In this document: positions 59,568 to 64,000 of the stretch, in pieces
Position numbering within the stretch: the first letter of the stretch is position 1
Layout of the letters: each line of letters begins with the position of its first letter
Source of the DNA: Thioclava pacifica DSM 10166
GTDB taxonomy: Bacteria; Pseudomonadota; Alphaproteobacteria; Rhodobacterales; Rhodobacteraceae
Direction: 5' to 3'
NCBI RefSeq assembly: GCF_000714535.1
Contig: NZ_AUND01000012.1
Span: 546,133 to 610,132, forward strand
Length of the DNA: 64,000 nucleotides
Notes under the pieces: generated by a model
Told to the model about the DNA's origin: nothing
Seen by the model: the letters and a program-made list of their open reading frames with translations, nothing else
Databases searched by the model: none
Program-made: the position numbers and the translations under genes

Positions 59568-60347
59568 TTGAGCCAGGCTAAAGCAAGTCTCGATACGGGC
59601 AGCCGTGCCGGAGCGCGCGCGCGCCGTGGCGTGGCGACATTCGTCGGCATGACCTTGCTTGCGCTCGCTGCCTGCGGGCCCGTACCGCGCGAAGCGGGGA
59701 TCAACGATCCTTACGAGGCTTCGAACCGGCGCACCCATGAATTCAATAAAACCGTCGACTCAGCTTTCTTCCGCGGCGAAGACGATCAGCCCGCCGGCCC
59801 GGTCTCGCGCACCCTGTATAATGTCGGCAGCAATCTGGGGCTTCCGGGCAAGGTGGTGAACTCGCTCCTTCAGGGGCGCCCCGAACCCGCGATCAAGAAC
59901 ACGTTCCGCTTCCTGATCAACTCGACTCTTGGCCTCGGCGGGATCTTCGATCCGGCGGGCTCGAGCTTCTCCTTGCCCGAGACGGATACCGATTTCGGCG
60001 AGACCTTGCATGTCTGGGGCGTGGGCGAGGGGGCCTATGTCGAGCTGCCCTTCGTCGGCCCGTCGACCGAGCGCGACACGCTCGGCATCTTGGTCGATTT
60101 CGTCATCAACCCGCTCAACGCGCTGCCCGAGAGAGAACGCGTGGCGGCTTCGGCGCTACGGCTGGGCGGGCATTTCGCGAAGCGCCGGATCTACAGCTCG
60201 ACGATTGATTCGGTGCTTTATGACAGCGCCGACAGCTATGTGCAGGGCCGGTTGCTCTATTTGCAGAACCGCCGGTTCGAACTCAACGGTGAGGAGATGA
60301 GCGATGCCTATGCCTACGACCCCTATGACGACCCGGCGCTGCAATAG
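59568..60347 (+). CDS. mlaA: MlaA/VacJ family outer-membrane lipoprotein (TTG start)
   Basis: 259 residues. MlaA removes misplaced phospholipids from the outer leaflet of the outer membrane. The lipobox is LAAC, followed by GPVPREAGINDPYEASNR and then the hallmark NRRTHEFNKTVD. The FRFLINSTLGLGGIFDPAG and LPFVGPSTERDTLG motifs are conserved. I choose the TTG at 59568 because GGGAG lies 7 bases before it and the predicted transcript starts after the ATG at 59529; the ATG version would be 13 residues longer. It overlaps mlaC by 44 bases. Confidence 0.9.
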   Translation: MSQAKASLDTGSRAGARARRGVATFVGMTLLALAACGPVPREAGINDPYEASNRRTHEFNKTVDSAFFRGEDDQPAGPVSRTLYNVGSNLGLPGKVVNSLLQGRPEPAIKNTFRFLINSTLGLGGIFDPAGSSFSLPETDTDFGETLHVWGVGEGAYVELPFVGPSTERDTLGILVDFVINPLNALPERERVAASALRLGGHFAKRRIYSSTIDSVLYDSADSYVQGRLLYLQNRRFELNGEEMSDAYAYDPYDDPALQ

Positions 60348-60933
60348 GCGGGCGGTTCTGGGCCTCGGCCTGGCGGGGTTGGCGGCGGCAGCCCTGCCGG
60401 GGCAGGCGCTCGCGCTGACCGATGCGCAGGCCAAGGCGCTGATCCAGCGCGCGGTCAATGACGTGAACGCTGCAATCGCCTCGGGCAAGACCGGGCCGGC
60501 GCTCTACGCGATGTTCGAGCGGATCTTCGCGAAATATGCCGATGTGAACGTCATTGCGCGCTCCGCGTTGGGCATTGCCGCCCGCAGCGCCAGCGCGGCG
60601 CAGATGTCGGCCTTCACCAGAGAGTTTCAGGGTTATCTTTCGCGGAAATACGGCAAGCGCTTCCGCGAGTTCCAGGGGGCGAAGTTTCAGATCCAGGGCG
60701 CGCGCCCGGTGAAATCCTTCTACGAGGTGAAGACCATCGCGACTCTGCCGGGACAGGCTCCCTTCGAGGTGCTCTGGCAGGTCTCGGATCGTTCGGGTTC
60801 GGACAAGTTCTTCAACCTGATCGTAGAGGGTGTGAACATGCTCGCCTCGGAGCGCGCCGAGATCGGGGCGATGCTCGATCGTCGCCGTGGCAATATCGAC
60901 CTGCTGATTCAGGATCTCAAGAAAGCGGGCTGA
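60304..60933 (+). CDS. mlaC: MlaC/Ttg2D family periplasmic phospholipid-binding protein
   Basis: 209 residues with a signal sequence containing consecutive arginines (TRRCNRRAVLGLGLAG), possibly a Tat signal, cleaved after about QALA. The mature part has the MlaC pattern, with FRE-type EFQGYLSRKYGKRFREF and KSFYEVKTIATLPG. It should ferry phospholipid between MlaA and the inner-membrane MlaFEDB complex, whose genes are not nearby. The ATG at 60304 is preceded by GAGGAG at 6 bases, inside mlaA. Confidence 0.9.
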   Translation: MPMPTTPMTTRRCNRRAVLGLGLAGLAAAALPGQALALTDAQAKALIQRAVNDVNAAIASGKTGPALYAMFERIFAKYADVNVIARSALGIAARSASAAQMSAFTREFQGYLSRKYGKRFREFQGAKFQIQGARPVKSFYEVKTIATLPGQAPFEVLWQVSDRSGSDKFFNLIVEGVNMLASERAEIGAMLDRRRGNIDLLIQDLKKAG

Positions 60934-60949
60934 GCCCTGCGCTTGCGCT

Positions 60950-60974
60950 GATCCCGAGCCACGGGCTCGGGATC
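60950..60974. terminator. Hairpin between convergent mlaC and the penicillin-binding protein gene
   Basis: GATCCCGAGCC (60950-60960) and GGCTCGGGATC (60964-60974) form a perfect 11-bp stem with a 3-base loop. No T run follows on either strand, so it may be a Rho-associated or RNA-stabilising hairpin rather than a classic terminator. It is the only structure in the 47-base gap. Confidence 0.55.
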
Positions 60975-60980
60975 GCACGA

Positions 60981-63167
60981 TCAGTTTGCGCCAAAAATCC
61001 CCAGCAGCTCCTTCAGGATCGAATCCGAAGGGTTTCGGCGTTCGCGCCGGGTCTCGGCCGGAGCCGTGCCGCCCGCGCTTTGGGTCTGGCCCGGATATTG
61101 CTGGCTCTGGCTCTGCCATTCCGCGGGGCTCGCCGCAGGCAGCGGTTTCGCCGGTTGGCCGTCGAGCACGCGCTTCATCGTCTCGTGGAAGATTTCGGCG
61201 GGCAGGCCGCCCCCCGTCACACCCTTGAGCGGTGTATTGTCGTCATTGCCCATCCAGACGCCGACCACGTAATCGGAGGTGAACCCGATGAACCAGGCAT
61301 CGCGCGAGCTTTGGGTGGTGCCGGTCTTGCCCGCAATCTCGTAGCCGTCGATATTCGCGCGCCGCCCCGTCCCGTGGAGCACGACCTGGCGCATCATATA
61401 GGTCAGTTCGCGCGCGGCCTTCTGCGAGATCACACGCTCGCCAATCCCGCCCGGTTTGCCAAACAGGGGCTGGTCATCGCCTTTCAGCGTCAGGGAGGTC
61501 AGCCCGTAAGGCTGTACCGACGAGCCGCCATTGAGGATGCCGGCATAGGCGCCCGTCATGTCGAGCAGGTCCGATTCGCCGACCCCGAGCGCCACTGACG
61601 GCAGGTTCGGCAGATCCTGAGCGAAACCGAAGCCTTCCGCGACCTTGATGACATACTCGCGGCCCACGGCCTCGGAAACGCGCACGGTCGCGACGTTCAC
61701 CGAATGCTCCAGCGCCGTCGTCAGCGTGATCGGACCCATGTAGCTGCGCTCGTAATTGCGCGGGGACCAGTCAGGCGAGCCGGGCATTTTCACGGTCAGC
61801 GGCGAGTCATCGACCATCGAATCGGGCGTGTAGCCCAGATCGAGTGCGGTCGCATAGACGAAGGGCTTGAAGGTCGAACCGGTCTGGCGTTGGGCCATCG
61901 TGGCATGGTTGAAGGCACCGGTGACCTTTGTCGCGCGTCCGCCCACCATCCCTCGAACCGCGCCATCGGCCGACATCACGACGATCGCGGCCTCGGCCTC
62001 GCTGTCTTTCTTGACCTTGTTGTCGAAGACATTCTGCATCGCCTCTTCGGCGGCAGTCTGAATGCGCTGATCGAGCGTCGTCTTGATCACCACGTCCTCG
62101 GTCGTGTCGCGCGACAGAAAGTCGGGAATCGTGTCCATGATCCAGTCGGCGAAATAGCCGCCCGCGCGCTTCTGCGCCGCCTGGCTGAGCGTTGCCGGGT
62201 TGTTGCGCGCGTCGAGATATTGCCGGTCGTTCAAATAACCTTGCTCATGCATCAGCATCAGAACGGTTTCGGCCCGATCCTGCGAGCGTTTGAGGTCGTT
62301 GGTGGGGGCGTAACGGGTCGGCGCTTTCAGCAGGCCCGCCAGCATCGCCGCCTGTTGCGGATCCACATTGGCCGCCGAAATGCCGAAATAACGCTCGGAC
62401 GCGGCTTCGAAGCCACGTGCCCCGGCTCCGAGATAGGCCCGGTTGAGGTAAATCGAGAGGATCTGATCCTTGGTGTATTTCAGTTCGAGCGCGAAGGCGT
62501 AAGGCACTTCCTTGATCTTGCGGCGCAGTCCGCCCGAGCGGCAATCATCCTCGTAGGCGGCCTCGTTCTTCCATTCCTTGGGGTCGAACTTCACGCCAAG
62601 ACACAGAAGCTTTGCGGTCTGCTGGGTGATGGTCGAGCCGCCATTGCCGTCGAACGGTCCGCGCCCTTCGCGCAGGTTGATCGCCATCGCCGAGGCAATG
62701 CCGCGCGGCGAGATGCCGAAATGGTGGTAGAAGCGACGGTCCTCGGTCGAGATCACGGCATCGCGCAGCCAGGGCGAGACATTCTTCGCGTCGATCTGGC
62801 CGCCGAAGGTTTCCCCGCGCCAGGCGAAGACCTTGCCCTCATCATCGAGCATCGTGACCGAGCCGCGCGTGCGCCCGTCGAGAAGCTGCGTGTAATCGGG
62901 CAGAGTGGAATAGAAATAGAGCGTCGCCACGCCGACCACGAGCGCCACGATCATCGCCAGGCGCCAGCCGATACCCCAGACGATCCGCCAGATGAGCCGC
63001 ACCAACCCCACGACGGCGCCCACGATCGGGCCGTGCCGACGCGGTGGGCGCGGTTTCTTCGCGCGGGTTTTGCGCGGCTTGGGGGCCGCTTTCTTGGGGG
63101 GCTGCTTCGACGAAGAATAGCGCTTGTCGGCCACCAACGGCCCTTGCCGTCCGCCCTTCTGAGTCAT
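60981..63167 (-). CDS. Class A penicillin-binding protein (PBP1A family)
   Basis: 728-residue bifunctional peptidoglycan synthase. A very basic, Pro-rich cytoplasmic N-terminus (about 1-50) precedes a membrane helix (about 65-88). The glycosyltransferase domain carries ISTEDRRFYHHFGISPRGIASA and GGSTITQQTAK. The transpeptidase domain has the nucleophile Ser431 (STFK), SVN (HSVNVAT) and KTGT (AGKTGTTQ). A Gln/Ser-rich tail ends the protein. It lacks the extra OB domain of E. coli PBP1A, as do many alphaproteobacterial versions. Confidence 0.95.
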   Translation of the reverse strand: MTQKGGRQGPLVADKRYSSSKQPPKKAAPKPRKTRAKKPRPPRRHGPIVGAVVGLVRLIWRIVWGIGWRLAMIVALVVGVATLYFYSTLPDYTQLLDGRTRGSVTMLDDEGKVFAWRGETFGGQIDAKNVSPWLRDAVISTEDRRFYHHFGISPRGIASAMAINLREGRGPFDGNGGSTITQQTAKLLCLGVKFDPKEWKNEAAYEDDCRSGGLRRKIKEVPYAFALELKYTKDQILSIYLNRAYLGAGARGFEAASERYFGISAANVDPQQAAMLAGLLKAPTRYAPTNDLKRSQDRAETVLMLMHEQGYLNDRQYLDARNNPATLSQAAQKRAGGYFADWIMDTIPDFLSRDTTEDVVIKTTLDQRIQTAAEEAMQNVFDNKVKKDSEAEAAIVVMSADGAVRGMVGGRATKVTGAFNHATMAQRQTGSTFKPFVYATALDLGYTPDSMVDDSPLTVKMPGSPDWSPRNYERSYMGPITLTTALEHSVNVATVRVSEAVGREYVIKVAEGFGFAQDLPNLPSVALGVGESDLLDMTGAYAGILNGGSSVQPYGLTSLTLKGDDQPLFGKPGGIGERVISQKAARELTYMMRQVVLHGTGRRANIDGYEIAGKTGTTQSSRDAWFIGFTSDYVVGVWMGNDDNTPLKGVTGGGLPAEIFHETMKRVLDGQPAKPLPAASPAEWQSQSQQYPGQTQSAGGTAPAETRRERRNPSDSILKELLGIFGAN

Positions 63168-63263
63168 CTGCCTGATCCGCTGCCTCGGTTTTCGTTGTGC
63201 GCAATTTACACGTGCGACCGAGGGATGTGGACCCGGATAAAGTCACGATTCGGCTTCTCAAAA

Positions 63264-63301
63264 AGCGTAAATTTTATGCAAGATGCACAAAATGTATAAA
63301 A
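63264..63301 (+). promoter_or_regulatory. AT-rich candidate promoter region of glnK-amtB
   Basis: A conspicuous A/T-rich patch within the 274-base divergent gap contains TATAAA (63296-63301) with a poor -35 (TTTTAT, 63273-63278), and repeated TGCA-type half-sites (ATGCAAGATGCACA, 63277-63290). NtrC sites have TGCA-like arms, so nitrogen control is plausible, but no full consensus is present. Confidence 0.3.
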
Positions 63302-63441
63302 AATAGGCGCCATCACGGGGGCGCGAGGCCCTGTGAGCCCCGCGATTCCTTGTGCGGGTGCAGCGAACTGGGCTTTCTGACGACCGTGCGGTGCCGCTCA
63401 AGATCGGTGCCGAAAGGGCTGAACCAAGGAAGGGATGTCAG

Positions 63442-63780
63442 GTGAAACTCATCATTGCAGCAATCAAGCCGTTCAAGCTCGAGGAGGTGCGCGAAGCGCT
63501 CACCACCATCGGCGTGCGCGGGATGATGGTAACCGAGATCAAAGGTTTCGGCGCCCAGTCGGGCCACACCGAAATCTATCGTGGCGCTGAATATGCCGTG
63601 AATTTCGTACCGAAGGTCAAACTCGAGATCGTCGTGGCCGACGGGCTCGCCGACGAGGTCGTCGACACGATCCTCAAGGCCGCCAAGACCGACAAGATCG
63701 GCGACGGCAAGATCTTCGTGCTCGACGTCGCGCAGGCTGTGCGCGTGCGGACCGGCGAAACCAATGATGATGCGCTCTGA
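63442..63780 (+). CDS. glnK: Nitrogen regulatory protein P-II (GlnK)
   Basis: 112-residue trimeric signal protein that senses 2-oxoglutarate, ATP/ADP and glutamine, and gates AmtB. The T-loop uridylylation site is Tyr51 (GAEYAVNF). The C-terminal IFVLDVAQAVRVRTGETND is conserved. I start at the GTG at 63442, giving VKLIIAAIKPFKL, the exact family start, with GGAAGGG 8 bases upstream. Coupling to amtB 25 bases downstream makes GlnK more likely than GlnB. Confidence 0.95.
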   Translation: MKLIIAAIKPFKLEEVREALTTIGVRGMMVTEIKGFGAQSGHTEIYRGAEYAVNFVPKVKLEIVVADGLADEVVDTILKAAKTDKIGDGKIFVLDVAQAVRVRTGETNDDAL

Positions 63781-63805
63781 GACGCGACAGGGGAAAAACA
63801 GGACT

Positions 63806-64000
63806 ATGAAAAACCTTTCGAAAATCACTGGCCTTGCGGTTGCGATGACCGCCGTGGCCCTGCCGGCGCTGGCGCAAGATGCCGCTCCGGCCGCGATGGA
63901 TCCGCCGGCCAACGAGATCGGCTTCATTCTCAACACCTTCATGTTCCTCGTCACCGGTTTCCTGGTGATGTGGATGGGCGCGGGCTTCTCGATGCTCGAA
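63806..64000 (+). CDS. amtB: Ammonium transporter AmtB, N-terminal part (cut by window end)
   Basis: 65 codons are visible. A signal peptide (about 1-23, LPALAQ) is followed by a short linker and the first transmembrane helix (NTFMFLVTGFLVMWMGAGFSMLE), which matches the start of Amt proteins. The rest lies beyond base 64000. A purine-rich site (AGGGGAAAAACAGG) precedes the ATG. It forms the classical glnK-amtB nitrogen-scavenging pair. Confidence 0.93.
   Translation, partial: MKNLSKITGLAVAMTAVALPALAQDAAPAAMDPPANEIGFILNTFMFLVTGFLVMWMGAGFSMLE

Overview
The window is GC-rich, tightly packed chromosomal DNA of an alphaproteobacterium, almost certainly of the order Rhodobacterales (a Thioclava/Paracoccus/Roseobacter-type relative; genus not resolved). 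The signs are the DUF4170-waaA-lpxK run, tandem deformylase genes beside fmt, a YlxR-L7Ae fusion between nusA and infB, and an alphaproteobacterial-type flagellar locus with MotE. No rRNA, tRNA, insertion sequence, prophage or CRISPR array was recognised.

Layout. 1-6.4 kb: end of a proline iminopeptidase, tspO, then the rimP-nusA-ylxR-infB translation/transcription operon behind a promoter-leader-terminator unit. 6.4-9.4 kb: a 42-aa gene, then ppiC-argJ-mutT on the minus strand. 9.6-13.6 kb: secA and a secreted or anchored protein of unknown function. 13.6-17.6 kb: radC, and dnaK-dnaJ with a probable heat-shock promoter. 17.7-31 kb: housekeeping and metabolic genes (alkB, an alkane monooxygenase-like di-iron enzyme, mutY, dciA, a DsbA-like protein, lpxK-waaA-DUF4170, a TIM-barrel isomerase, zapE, an LLM flavin enzyme, accD-folC, a CPBP protease). 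31.3-32.1 kb: a TSUP transporter.

32-51.2 kb is a continuous flagellar locus in four units: fliI (-); flgB-flgC-fliE-fliQ-flgF-flgG-flgA-flgH-fliL (+); fliL2-coiled-coil protein-motE-motA-763-aa periplasmic protein-lytic transglycosylase-flhA-fliR-flhB-fliJ-like (-); fliF-fliH-fliN-fliP (+). Together these give the MS ring, rod, L ring, export apparatus and stator accessories. Hook, filament, P ring, fliG, fliM, fliK and motB are not here. A CtrA-type site lies between the divergent fliL2 and fliF units.

51.2-64 kb: fmt, a degenerate deformylase and an intact def; a PatB-type lyase; a MltB-type transglycosylase; a type I secretion pair whose ATPase has lost several conserved motifs; mlaA-mlaC; a class A penicillin-binding protein; and glnK-amtB, cut by the window edge.

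The best candidates for undescribed biology are the 763-aa AMIN-like/helical-repeat protein translationally coupled to motA, the deformylase pseudoenzyme between fmt and def, the type I ABC protein lacking canonical Q-loop, signature and H-loop residues, the 42-aa protein downstream of infB, and the possible NusA-sensitive leader in front of rimP-nusA.
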